Shown here one piece after another: positions 34,905 through 45,958 of a DNA stretch of 64,000 nt. Every line of letters begins with the position of its first letter. Position 1 is the first letter of the stretch. The position numbers and the translations under genes were made by a program. The notes below the pieces were generated by a model that made no database searches, was not told the origin of the DNA, and saw only the letters and a list, made by a program, of their open reading frames with translations. Source of the DNA: Poa pratensis (Eukaryota > Streptophyta > Magnoliopsida > Poales > Poaceae); contig CAMZMU010000062.1 of NCBI GenBank assembly GCA_947311845.1, positions 45,466,030 to 45,530,029 of the forward strand. The letters run 5' to 3'.

Positions 34905-35729
34905 CTGCTCCATGCCCTTTTGATCTTCTTCTTCACCTTGTATGCAACGCAGTGCTCATCTTTCTTTATTCTATTGCAGGGGTGACAACAAATCTAGGAA
35001 CGGTAGTCAAGCGGCAGTTGCGACATGGTTGACTGGGCAGAAATAGAAACGAAACAGGACGGGCAGGGAGAAGACGACCGGTGCCCGTTGTCTGCCTCGT
35101 GAGGATGGCGAATTTGAGCTAGGTGTGCCTATAGAGAGAAGCACGGGTAAGCCCATGACCTTTGAGCACTCGGATGCGGAGGGCCACACCCAGTCCGCGT
35201 CCTGGCACCTAGGCCTCTTCTCAGGGCGCTGCGCTTGGTGAGGCCCGCAGATTTTATTTTTGAGTGATGGAAATTGAGCGGGGAGCGCGGGTTGGATCTG
35301 GGCGCAGGGGCAGTTGCGATGGGGAAGAAACTGGAGGGTCGACGCGCTCCATGACGGTAGGAATCGCTCGGGGAGAGGACGAAAGAAAAAAATCCAATCG
35401 TTTTTTTCACTTACGGATGGCATGGTGGGTAATTACCCAGCAATGTAAGGGTAAAACCGGAAAGTGAAAAACGGATCATCACCTCAAGACATATTATATA
35501 GTAGAGATAAAAAATTTTGGGCCCCTAAAAATCATGGGCCCTGTGCGGGCTGCACCACTTGGAACCACTGTGGGCCCGGTCCTGACCATTGGCGTCGTTC
35601 ACCACACATAGATAAGCGAAAAAAGCTCCAACTAGGAATCAATGGCGATAGCTTGCATGAACAACACGCCTCCATAATCGATCGCTCAGGTAAATGCTCG
35701 TAATTAAGCATTAATCGTATCTCATAGTA

Positions 35730-36020
35730 TTCCCTCTGTTTTTTAATATAAGATGTTTTAGGTGTTGTACATGTTGTCTAGATAGTAGATACACACTAAA
35801 GTGAGTGAATATGCACACTAATACTCCCTCCGTCCAACAATAACTGTCTTACATTTGTCAAAAAGTTGATGTATCTAGACATGAAACATGTATAGATACA
35901 TCCACTTTTGTACAAAATTGAGACACTTATTTTGGGACGGAGGGAGTACATGTCTACATATTTGTATATATTTGCATGTGAACAAATACTAAAACATCTT
36001 ATATTAAAAAACAGAGGGAG
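35730..36020. mobile_element. Stowaway MITE with another Stowaway inside it
   Basis: Outer ends are TTCCCTCTGTTTTTTAATAT and its inverse ATATTAAAAAACAGAGGGAG, flanked by TA. The inner element breaks it at 35823/35947. Without the insert it is about 168 bp. Confidence 0.88.
35824..35946. mobile_element. Stowaway MITE nested in a Stowaway MITE
   Basis: It starts CTCCCTCCGTCCAACAATAA, ends TTTTGGGACGGAGGGAG, and is flanked by TA. Its sequence is the reverse complement relative of the MITE at 13067-13189. Confidence 0.92.
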
Positions 36021-36183
36021 TACATGTATATCACATCTTAACACAACAACCGCGAGTCAACGGCAGCAGAGAATTACAACAAAAATGAAGATATGTATCG
36101 CAAGAGAGAAATTCAATTCCAGAAATGCCAAAAGCAAAGGAGAGCTAGAAAGCTGTGACGCGACAGTGCGACACGGTCGTCGA

Positions 36184-36510
36184 TCAGCTGCGGCACATCG
36201 AGATGTTGTCGCAGCTGCGTCTGTAGGGGTTGACCTCAGCGCCCTCAGCGCCGTCTTGGCAGTTGTAGTAGGACTCGCCGCGTGTCGAGCAGGGCACCGT
36301 GTTGCGGGACATGGCGCCGTAGCTGATGTGCGGCGTGTCGTTGCCGTAGGCGTCCGCGGCGGGGCCCTCGGCGGGTGCCATGGCGCCCATGTCCTCCAGC
36401 CACCTCCTCGAACCGAGCTCGATGGTCTGGCCGTGGGCCGGCGCCGCGGCGACGGCGAAGACGACGGCGGCGGCCAGGAGGAACAGCAGTGGCAGAGCGC
36501 GTTGTGCCAT
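36184..36510 (-). CDS. RALF (rapid alkalinization factor) peptide hormone precursor
   Basis: A single exon of 108 residues. Residues 1-27 are a signal peptide (MAQRALPLLFLLAAAVVFAV core, ending AHG). RRWL at 35-38 fits the subtilase S1P site RRxL, giving a predicted 70-residue mature peptide. HISYGAMSRNTVPC (61-74) corresponds to the YISY receptor-binding motif. Four cysteines (74, 84, 100, 106) form the two expected disulfides, and the end is MCRS. RALF peptides are secreted and bind CrRLK1L/FERONIA-type receptors and LLG and LRX proteins, altering wall pH and growth. Odd points: H replaces the first Y of YISY, the S1P site sits 22 residues before the motif, and DGAEGAE lengthens the C2-C3 loop. 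An upstream in-frame ATG at 36618 is less likely because the signal peptide starts at 36510. Confidence 0.92.
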   Translation of the reverse strand: MAQRALPLLFLLAAAVVFAVAAAPAHGQTIELGSRRWLEDMGAMAPAEGPAADAYGNDTPHISYGAMSRNTVPCSTRGESYYNCQDGAEGAEVNPYRRSCDNISMCRS

Positions 36511-36618
36511 TGTGGTAGCTAGCTGCGCGATCGAGCTCGACGTGCGGGGAGCTCTGTGAGAGTGAGACGGATGGGAACTGGGAAGAACAGAACGGCCGTG
36601 TGGGTTTTTAAACAACAA

Positions 36619-37030
36619 ATTACGCGGGGAGAGATTGACGGACGTGGGCGGCCACTCTGCCGTTTTGACTTTCAGCCCGTTGTTAGGAATTTAGGATTGG
36701 GGCTCCACTACCACTTTCACAGCTGGGAGAAATGGCTATGTGCTACGTGTGCAAATGACAACCGGAGCACAGGATTCTCTAGCCTTATTTAGCCTCATTT
36801 GTACTATAATCAACAATATGTCTACAGAAGATGATTGTTTCAACGTTGGTGACACACCGGCTAATGGAAGCATCTTGGTGAAAATGATGCCAGAACTGTC
36901 TGTTTTAGCCTTGTTAGCAAATGTTAAAGCAGGGTAGGTGCTGGTTTTGATGCATGATTCTACAAGTCCATGGAAATATCTGCAACCTATGTTACCTGGG
37001 TTTCTCGTGTTCTTTGAGGCGCGGCGGTGA
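36619..37030. other. RALF upstream region, no gene seen
   Basis: TTTAAA at about 36606-36611 may serve as the TATA-like element of the RALF gene. The rest shows no domain. Confidence 0.4.
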
Positions 37031-37048
37031 AGTCGGAGTTGTAGTGTT

Positions 37049-37320
37049 GTGGAGCGACATGGTGACAATTTGGACCGGTGGACTAGGGAGCGTGCTAAGT
37101 TTCAGGAGAAGAAGAGCAGATGTTGGTTTGACACGCTGGTGTGCACTGGCTGCTATGCTTTGTGGAAGAACCGTAATGCGTGGTGTTTGAACAATGTTAA
37201 CCGACAATTTCCACCGAGTAGAATCGCCTTACACATCCTAGAGGAGCTTAGGCTTCTTAGGGCTGTTAGGAGAGTAGGAGTTGGAGTTTCGGATGATGTA
37301 GCGACTAGCGAGAGAGTAGT
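37049..37320 (+). pseudogene. LINE reverse transcriptase C-terminal fragment
   Basis: The plus strand reads FDTLVCTGCYALWKNRNAWC and then FPPSRIALHILEELRLLRA. This is the segment just after the zf-RVT region of grass LINE ORF2 proteins (WKxRNARVF-type motif). It is 5' truncated with no RT core. A later stretch to 37549 stays open but has no recognised motif. Confidence 0.55.
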
Positions 37321-37559
37321 CTATGTGTGTGTTGAGTTTGGTCTTCCACTCGGTGCTGAAGATCTTCTTGTAAATATGCTTTCTACTTTCTATAAAACTA
37401 AGGTGCGTTCGCGTACTCTCGAAAAAAAAGACATGGTGACAATTGGCCGTGAGAGGCACTCTCGTCGTGCGGCAACATCCAACTATAACAATGGACTTTG
37501 TCGGTGGAAGGCTTCCACTTTCTTGTGTAAGTTAAGTCTTATGATATAATCTAACCAAC

Positions 37560-38219
37560 GAGTCAATCGATATGTTGAACTTCGTTACCTCCCTTGCTAC
37601 CGCCACCGCCATGCATCATGGAATCGTTTCTTGGTGCGCAACACAGGATGTAGTTTCTAGTTTGTAATTTTGATGATCATCGCTAAGAGAAATCACAAGT
37701 GGTTTACTTGCATCTGCATCTGATTGTGTTGTAGTGTTGATTTTTGATTGACTAGGTCGAACGGTTCTAGGCAGAAAAAATCAGAACGGTTCTAGGCAGA
37801 AAAAAATCCGACGAGCATATGCGAAGGCTGTGTTTGGCATTGAGGGCATGAATAATAAGGTGATGTCAGCCTTCTACGTCAGGTTGGATTTTTTACTTAG
37901 TTAGAAGAGAGAATGAATAAAGAGAGCGTTGTCTTTCCTTAGCTAAAGGCATGATCTCTTAAAGGTTAAGCTCCATTATATCATATGTATTTCCTTATTA
38001 ACATAATTTTACACCTAATTTTGCTAGAAATGATAATAAGGGACAACACATTGTACGACTGCTATTTATTGACTTCTCTAAATTCCGTGAAGAGCTAAGA
38101 GAAGACTAGTCTTATCTACCACTGTACAAGCCATGAGCATTGAGTTGCATAATAATTATCTATATTCTCCAACTTGGCTGGAAAATTTCACTATTTTCGT
38201 CGGTATTTTTCCCACATTA
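37560..38219. other. AT-rich intergenic DNA
   Basis: No gene recognised. A short direct repeat of CGAACGGTTCTAGGCAGAAA-type sequence (about 26-bp step) occurs at 37758-37806. Confidence 0.5.
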
Positions 38220-39942
38220 TCTCTACTACAAAAGAACGTACTGTCCTGTCTCGGCCATGATGGACGAACTGTCTCGGCCATGACGGACGAAACCGGACGA
38301 TCCAGAGCCATCACGGACGAAATCGGACGAGCACAAACTGTCTGGTTTACTCCCTCCTCTAATCACGTGACTTAAATGTACCTGCTGTTTTCATTGGATG
38401 ACATTAAATGCTAATTGTGCCCAGGATCGACTACAAAACCAGTCCATGCTTCCTCCGTCGTCCGCCCACTACCCGCCTAGCGCGCTGTCGACGCAATCTT
38501 CCTCCCAGCCGCAGCCCAGCCCGCTCCGGTCCGCCGCCTCGCTCCCCGCCTACGATCGACCAGGGACGGGTGGGACTGGGTGAGGTCCGGCGAGGAAGCT
38601 TCGGCATCTACGCTAAATCTTTTCTCCTTATCCGCTGTTTTGAAGTTAATCTATTACCCGGTGCACATGAGTTATCAGAACCGACGCGGCTTCACCGGAG
38701 ACGAACGACGTCGCCGCCGTCGTCGCCGTCATTCATTGCCACCTCCATCGTTGTATAAACCATATAGAGGTGATATAGATCAAAGAGAGCCGGATACACT
38801 ATCCTCGCCTTCGATCGACGTCGTCTACACCACAGCCCGCCGGTGAGCTATTCCTCTCGCGTATATCATCGGGCTTTGGAGTATGCTTCATGTGCTGAGT
38901 GATTTGCATTTAATATCTATGACTGGCAAATACTGATTAGTACTATATGCATATTAAAACACAATGTAAACTTGCGATATACGTGAAAGAATAATTAGTG
39001 GAGCGACGAAAATTAGCTTCGTCAACAACTATCTCGTGGCCAGATATCGGTGCCTAGCGATCGTGCATGATACGAGATATGCACGATTCCGAAGAGTAGA
39101 TTTAGAAATGGTCCCATTCTTATATAATGATGTCAATAAATTATGTGTTTGGCCTTTTGCAAGATTTTTGTACTACTACACGGATTGTAATCTTAATGGT
39201 TTTTATAGCTATGAAAACTGCACGGCAGACCAAAATTTGCCTGCGTACCCATCGGTCTGTATTTTGTGCCCAAACATTAATGTTGCACGAATTTTTATCT
39301 GATATTTCCGTACACCAAAAAATCTTAATATTTTACAAGGCGTGACCTTACATGTCTACTTAATCCTGTAAAAATATCAGGACAAAATCACTTGTAGATG
39401 AAGGCGAAAATAATAATGGATTGTACTGCTATCGATCTGCTATCTAAATCGTGAACTTACATTCCTGCCAAAGGATGAAAAAATAACAGACAAAAATCCC
39501 TTGTAGATCGCAAAATAATAATTATGGATTGTACTGATATCGGTCTATATTTTTGTGCTGAGACCTTATTTTTGCCAGCCACCGTTTACATTCTTTCCGA
39601 AAATCTGAACCGGTGAAAATATCAAGATAAAATTCCATAAGGAACTGAATACAATAATTTACATTGCTATTGATGCTACTTATTGATGAATTGAATAAAA
39701 TCCAAGATACTAATTGCATTGTTATAATACACAATACTTTTGGTGCATATGGGGTCACCAACACGGTCCATGGACCGAACTCCTTTCAAGGACCTAACCA
39801 ACAACATCACACAGGGTAATACTGATCAGCTGTGTATATGTATTATGCACCATCTGATACCCGACAACTAATTACATTCTAACTGCAGGGGAACATGTGC
39901 CATGCATTACGCAACAAATACCTATAGACCCGAAAGAACAAA

Positions 39943-40430
39943 TGACGAGGGGTAGACTCATCAAGACCCATGGTTAAGGTCCCTAGGTTATGAATATGGG
40001 GGAGAGAACGTGGTAGAGCTGGAAGTATCGTCGGCTGACAAGCAGGGCAAAGATTTTACCCAGGTTCAGGGCCCTCGTGTGGAGGTAACACCCCTACGTC
40101 CTGCCTGTCTGTTATTGCTTTGTGAATATGATGGTTACAAGGGTCCCGGCGAGATGTCGATCTCGCTAGGGTTTTGGTGGCTCTGAAAGTACGTCCTGGT
40201 TCGATGGCCCTCCCAGTCCTTAAATAGTAGGCTGGGTCTCGGGTGTTCGTAACCGACTCGATTTACAAGTAAAGAAACTCTAAACCGACTATGGCTTCGC
40301 CAGCTTGGAGGATACTCCATCTTGTTGGGCCTCCCTTCATGGGCTTCATGTAGGCTCTGATAGTTGGGCCTAGTCGATACGTGCACCAGGTACCCTCACG
40401 GTAGGGTACCCAATAGGCATACCCATGTCA
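39943..40430 (-). repeat. 3' LTR of the gypsy element
   Basis: It runs from TGACGAGGGG to ACCCATGTCA in plus orientation, 488 bp. It differs from the other LTR by one extra C near 40197 and one A/G at about 40388. Confidence 0.95.
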
Positions 40431-41729
40431 GTAGCCCCCGAGTACTTGTCTGATTCGAAGAGTCGGGCATGGACTCATACATCATGCACGTTATTTCCTT
40501 TTGCGTTTATGTCATATGATTTGAAATTTCTGTATGAGATAGCACATGTTGGCTATGTCGAGTGTTTCATCGACTATGATTTTTGCTTATGATAATCAAG
40601 GGATATTAGCTTAGCAGGCCCGGCACACACGACGGATCGGGGCCAGTTAACTACCATTTGTGGCAAAACCATACTAGCTTTCAATCAAACTCGAGTCCCC
40701 GGACACGAATCTGGAACAGACTGGACAGACTCGAAACGGCCGTTGAGGTCTTACTGAATCGAACTGCAGTATAATTTTGAATCTACCCAACGCGTCCGTC
40801 GGGGATTATTCATCATGTCTGCTGACACGGAACACTTAAGGATAACGCTGCTGGAGCGGTCCTTAGCCCAGCTCGACTGATCGGCGGGTCTTACCTTTGC
40901 ACTATGCATGCAGCATCCAAGGATCGTCGGATCAACTCGGGAATATTTCGAGTATGATTTTGCTTATGAACTGAGTCGAATGATTTGTCGACTGATACTT
41001 TGCCATAATTCTATCGGGTGCGCGACAGCGCTCCCGATGGGAGTAGCCCCCGAGATTGTGCTTTATTGCTTGCAATGGAGGATAATCTCAAAATCTTTTT
41101 ACCCTGCACATATTAGTCAAAGAATTTTTTTGATATGCTCCCGATGGGAGTATGATGTTGCAGTCGAAATTCTTTCGACTGACATGTATGACCTTTGCTC
41201 GAGAACCAATCGAAATTCCTGTGAGAAGCCACCCTAAGATGTCGTCGAGTGACATTTATGCCATTTGTGCAGTATGAATAACGTCAGCAATGACGCATTT
41301 TTGCGACTGCCATCTCTGACAAGCGGTGGCGTGCTTGGTAAGGCTTGATAAGACGTGACCCTGTTTTGTGGGCCCGTTTCTGCAGAGCTGACCAGGGATG
41401 ACGCCGCGTGGACTTGATTTGACCGTTCTGGCGCGATTTTCACGGGACGTGATGATGGTTTCCTGGATTCTCGTGCGTAGTGGGCGGAGTGGCCGGCGAC
41501 GCTTGCTCTCCGTGGCTGCCACGTGTATGGCCAGATTTCGCGCGGAGCGTATGCATTTGTTTTAACGGCTGCGATCGTTTTTGCGCTCTGTGGTAAATAG
41601 TGGGGACGGCGCTGGCAGAGTTTTTTACTTGCCATTTGCTCCCTGCGCCGCCCCTCGTCTCCTTCCTCGCGCTGCCCCTCCATTGCTCTGCGCCCAAGTT
41701 CTTTGCCCCACACACCCTCCACTGTAGCA
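40431..41729. other. Gypsy spacer between 3' LTR and opposite-strand gene 1
   Basis: No long open frame. It starts on the plus side with GTAGCCCCCGAG, the complement of the polypurine tract. A second AGTAGCCCCCGAGA lies at 41041. The 41600-41730 part would be the promoter and leader of the opposite-strand gene. Confidence 0.5.
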
Positions 41730-44466
41730 ATGGCGAAAGGTGGAGGTGCGAAGCGTGGTGCTGCCGCCGCCGCCGCGACCGATGCGGCCAAGGGCAAGAA
41801 GACCGTGGCGGGTACATCTGCGGACGCCGCCACACTGAAGAAGGGCAGCGGGGATTGGGCAAGGTCCACCATCAAGGACGCCCATTTGCTCAAGCTCCGC
41901 GAGCAAGGGTATCTGCCACCCGCGGAACAGCTCGCCGTCCGCGCACCGTCGCCCAAGGAGGTATTCCCCGAACCACGCGCCAACGAGCGTGTATGTTTTG
42001 CGGAGTTTGCGTCCAGGGGCTTCTCGCTTCCCCTCCACGACTTTGTGCGTGGTCTTCTTTTTGCTTACGGGGTGCAGATCCATGATCTCACCCCGAACGG
42101 TGTTATGCATATTGCGTGTTTCATCACGCTGTGCGAGTGCTTCCTCGGCGTCACCCCAGCTGGGCGCTATGGAAAGCCATCTTTATGGTGCGGCCGAACA
42201 GAGGAGGTGGCCGCACCTACCCCGTTGGCGGCTGTGGAATTCAGGTGCGCAGCGACACCCGCTACTTCCGCCTGAAGACCGTCGACTCCGCCCAAGGCTG
42301 GAGGAAGGGGTGGTTTTATGCGACTGTCGAGCAAGACGGAATCGCCGCCTTCTCGACCGCAGCTTTTGCCAAGACCAAGGCGTGGGACCACCAGCTCTCA
42401 GCCGAAGAAATGGAGGAGGCAAGCCCTTTGCTGGCTCGGATCGGAGGCATGCTGGACAAGGTCACAGGCATCCACCTAATCGCCACCTTTGTGAAGAGAC
42501 GGGTGTGGCCCATCCGTGCCCGAGCGCACCCGATGTGGGAGTATGAAGGCGCGGGTGACATCACCCGAATGAACCCAGAGGAGCTGTCAAGGAGTGAGCT
42601 GCTGACGTATGTGCGGCACATCACCAATCTGACGGCAGCCGACACTTGCAACGTCGACTGCCCTGTTGAACCATATGGGTTGGAGAACCCTTTGCTTGAG
42701 GTATGTATGTGTTATAGCCTGCTTGCAATGAAGAGTTTGCCACTCGTATGTTCTGCGATATGCGATTTTTGATTCTGACTTTGCAATTTGTGATGTATGC
42801 TATGCAGGGTCACTCGACTGCTGCCTCCCTTCCTCCTCTGCCTGAAAATGGCGAGACTGAAGAAACTCAGGTACAGGTGGTGGACCCGAAAGGGGATCAG
42901 TCGCCCATCCCTTCTGCCACCACTTCACATGTGGAGGAGGTCGAGGAGGAAGCAGCAGAAGAGGTCCAATCTGAAGACAAGGCCACCGCTGACCAAGAAG
43001 TCGATACCGCGCCACCGAAGCGGCGTCGACTGGCCAAGAAGGCGCCTTCTGCTGTGAGTTCACCCGCGAGGGGGCAGGGCTTGGAGGATGACGAGGAATC
43101 AGGCTCACCACCTGTTTTCCAAGCCGCTCCTTTGCGTGCGTGCTCAACGAGCTCAACTCTTCCTCTTCAGTCGAGTGGTACCCCAGCTTTTGGAGGCCCA
43201 ATTTTTGGCGACTCCGAAGATGAGGAGGATGAGGAACACAGGTGTGTGATTGTTGAGTATGATATGAGAATTTTGTGCTGTCACATATTTGTGCTGACCG
43301 TCTTTTTGCTTTGTTGTGTTACCCACAGCGCTGAAAACAATCAGCCTGGGACTCCTCCAGTCGAGAATGTTCCAACCCTGGAGCACTCGAATTATGCACC
43401 GACTGGAAACGAGGCTGCCCAGCCAATGGCCACTGATGCTGTCGTTGAGACAGCCAAGGCGGCAACTCCAGATGTCGGGACATCAGTCGCGGCTCCTGAG
43501 CCGTGGATGAACCACGTAAGTAGCTTTTTGCTTGACCCGTTTAGTTGTAGGTCTGTGAGAGTTTGAATTTTTGCTGAATTCGTGTGCTCGCAGCCCTTCT
43601 ACCACACCTTGGCAGATTCCGCCAAGGCTTATGTCCAGGTGGAGCAGGAGAGGGACACCATGCGCGCCGAGCTAGAGCGGCTCTGTCGTGAGTTCTCCTT
43701 TTTGCCTTTGCTTGCTGAATTTCTTTTTTGCAATGCCTGACTCTGTCGAGTATGTATGCGATTGGGCGAACCAGGCGAGAAGAAGGAGCTGGAGGATACA
43801 CTCGCGGCGCAGCGCGAAGAGTCGAAGAAAGAGCTAGACGCCGCCATGAACTCAGCCGCCACACGCGAGCGAGGGTATGCAGACCAGCTCGTGGTACTTG
43901 CGCAGGCCATGGGAGGTGAGTATTCTCTTTCTCCTTTTGATATTACGACGCAGCTGTAGAGTGCCATGAAATGACTTTTGCCCTTTTGTGACTTGTGTAG
44001 AAGCTGTTGGCGCACCGGCCTCTGCAGATGCGTCGAGTGGTGATCTTCCGCTGGACCAGGTTGTGGGCGGCCTAGGCGCCGTATGCACCCAGCGAAGGAC
44101 GCACTCGCCAAATCGGCGAGTACACTTGGCGCTGTATACAAGGTGGTGTTCCCGACTGGCGTAGTGCCGTCGACGGCGGACGACTTCGCCGACGTGTTTG
44201 GCCCCGGGACGTCCACCATGGCGGATTTCGCTCGCGCCAACACGGTACGCGGATCCGAGTCCACCATCAAGCTTCTTATGGGACATGGGATAGATTGCGA
44301 CTACGAGGCAGCACTGTCTGCGTTCCCTCGGAAGCCAGATGGGAAGCCCATTTCTCTGAAGGGGGTGAGCGGAGCCGCCGCGCGACTGGCCGAGGTTTTT
44401 ATGACCACCATGGAGCGCCGGGCAGTCGAGACTGCCACTCGTCTGCTTAGGAAATCGAATTCTTAG
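41730..44466 (+). pseudogene. Opposite-strand gene 1 of the gypsy element (PF04195 'putative gypsy type transposon' domain)
   Basis: The ATG at 41730 opens MAKGGGAKRG, then LHDFVRGLLFAYGVQIHDLT and NGVMHIACFITLCECFLG, the PF04195-type domain seen in many plant gypsy elements. Six exons can be drawn: 41730-42700, 42808-43241, 43329-43515, 43594-43687, 43775-43915 and 44001-44466, with GT-AG joins that keep phase. The middle is acidic with a basic PKRRRLAKK nuclear-localisation-like stretch; exon 5 is a coiled-coil segment. Two frame breaks are seen, near 42158 and between 44001 and 44083, so this copy is probably non-functional. Its role is not established. Confidence 0.75.
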
Positions 44467-44641
44467 GTTTAGGGTAGCTGTACCCTTTTGTTTTTTTATG
44501 CCTTGTAATGATACCTTCTGAACTGCGCGAGTCTGCGCTTTGTTTGTGCTACCTTGTTTATGCAAATAGTCTTTTGCTAATGTCTTACACTCGAGGAGTT
44601 GTATGCTTATGACCTGAGTTTTTGCTTCTGACACAAACTTT

Positions 44642-45467
44642 GTGTTTGTGATTATGCTCTTTGAACAGTCACGAGAACCTGCTACTGCGACTAGTTCCTC
44701 GCAGGCTCCAATCACCACCCGATCCCAGGGTCAGGTGGTAAATGATGCCAAGGTGATGGAGTTTATGAAGGCCAAATTTGTGAGAATGGAGCAAGATCTG
44801 AAGGACGCCCAGGCTGAGCTGAATCGATTGAGGGCGAGACCCGCGCTGTCCACCCAACGCGAGGATTATGTGCTTGGCGAAATGGAGCTTGTGAACAGGC
44901 AACTCGAATGTGAGTATGATCTTTGCCTTGTTTACATTCGTGTGGCTATTCTAACTTGTATATTTTGCAGGCTTTGTTGACAATTTCCAAGCGGAAGAGG
45001 CTCGCGTTGAAGAGCGTTTGGAGAGTGCAGTTGACCACCCCACGACTGGGCGTCAACACTTTTGGCTTCATAGGTACCATGCCCGCATACTCGCCACCTT
45101 GAAGGATCGCGCCTGGCGAAGTGCAGAACTGCTGGAGTTATGCCGGGCGGCGTTTATTCGCCTGAACGAGACTCTTTTTCCTGCGGGGCCACAACCACAA
45201 GGGATCCGTGCTTTGTTGAACATCTTCCGTCAAACAAATCCCATTCGAGAGTTGCTGTCTCAGAGACTTGTGATTGGAGCCAACGCTGCAATGGCGTATG
45301 TGCGTAGTCGAAGACCAACTTTGGTGTTGCGGCCACCCGCAACCGGAGTGACCCTGGACCAGGGAGATCTGGACGACACCATTAGTGCTGCGGAGACGCT
45401 GATTGAGCGCACTCACGCCCAGCTTTGTGGCCCGGAGCTGCCCATAAAGGAGGAGCCCGAGGAGTAG
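44642..45467 (+). CDS. Opposite-strand gene 2 of the gypsy element, coiled-coil protein
   Basis: Two exons, 44642-44909 and 44971-45467, join in phase (NRQLE|CFVDNF) through a GTGAGT...TTTTGCAG intron. The first exon has a helical FMKAKFVRMEQDLKDAQAEL coiled coil. The second has LATLKDRAWRSAELLELCRA and ends with an acidic KEEPEE and TAG. The true first exon may lie upstream, because an AACAG acceptor-like site precedes TCACGAGAAC at 44670. It could also be the 3' part of gene 1. The domain is unnamed to me. Confidence 0.6.
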
Positions 45468-45535
45468 AGTAGATTGCGAGTGCAATTTCGACTCTTTGTA
45501 GATGAATATTTGATTGTATATCTTGATTTTTTGCC

Positions 45536-45770
45536 CAGCCCCCGAGCCATTTGAGTGGGGTTTATGAGGTATGTGTTGATTGTGAAGCAACAACTGTGCA
45601 GCCCCCGAGTATTCGAGTGCGACTGCATAGTTTTTGTTGTCTTCGTTGGATCCTTGTTACGCAGCCCCCGAGCATTCGGGTGCGGCTAAGGCATTGTGTT
45701 TCTGCAAGAGCGAGAGCTCATTTGATCGATAACACAGCCCCCGAGGGTTTCGGGTGCGGTTAAGGTATGA
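45536..45770 (-). repeat. Four degenerate repeats carrying polypurine-tract-like motifs
   Basis: CAGCCCCCGAG occurs at 45536, 45599, 45662 and 45735, each followed by ATT(C/T)GGGTGCG-like sequence. On the element's sense strand this is CTCGGGGGCTG, nearly the CTCGGGGGCTAC that abuts the 3' LTR at 40431-40442. Confidence 0.75.
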
Positions 45771-45958
45771 ATTATGCGGGTAGTAACCACAAAGAAGTCG
45801 AAGGAACATTGATTTTATTCCTCTTTTGAATGTTAGGCTGCAGGCCGCCTCATTAAAAACCTTCCAGTCCCCTTAGGTACCCTGGTAAGGAAAAGAGCGC
45901 GTCTGAAACCTGCAGCCATCCGACATATAGCCTATTACATTGTATGACTGTGAGCACT

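Larger units (their letters stand above)
31916..35507 (-). mobile_element. Non-autonomous Helitron inside the hAT element
   Basis: Read on the minus strand it begins TCTCTACTATATAATATG after an A (plus 35508) and ends GCCCGTAGCAACGCACGGGT followed by ATTTAGCTAG and T (plus 31915). The 3' hairpin motif is the same as in the composite Helitron. No Rep/helicase is visible. The 3.6 kb include a solo LTR, a MITE and a retroposon-like block. Confidence 0.8.
30858..35584 (-). mobile_element. hAT-family transposon, about 1.1 kb without its nested inserts
   Basis: ACCATTGG flanks both ends (30850-30857, 35585-35592), an 8-bp target duplication. Ends read CAGGGCCGGGCC and, inverted from the right, CAGGACCGGGCC. 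The element carries the start of a transposase on the minus strand. A Helitron occupies 31916-35507. Confidence 0.88.

Noticed and set aside
38400..38846. Frames with RRRRRR-rich text considered as a gene
   Set aside because: GC-rich low-complexity sequence near the Helitron 5' end; may be its leader exon, but no homology could be supported.
43629..44718. Minus-strand frames of 213 and 288 codons in the gypsy 3' region
   Set aside because: Antisense shadows of the plus-strand exons, which have coiled-coil and PF04195-type signatures and clean splice sites.
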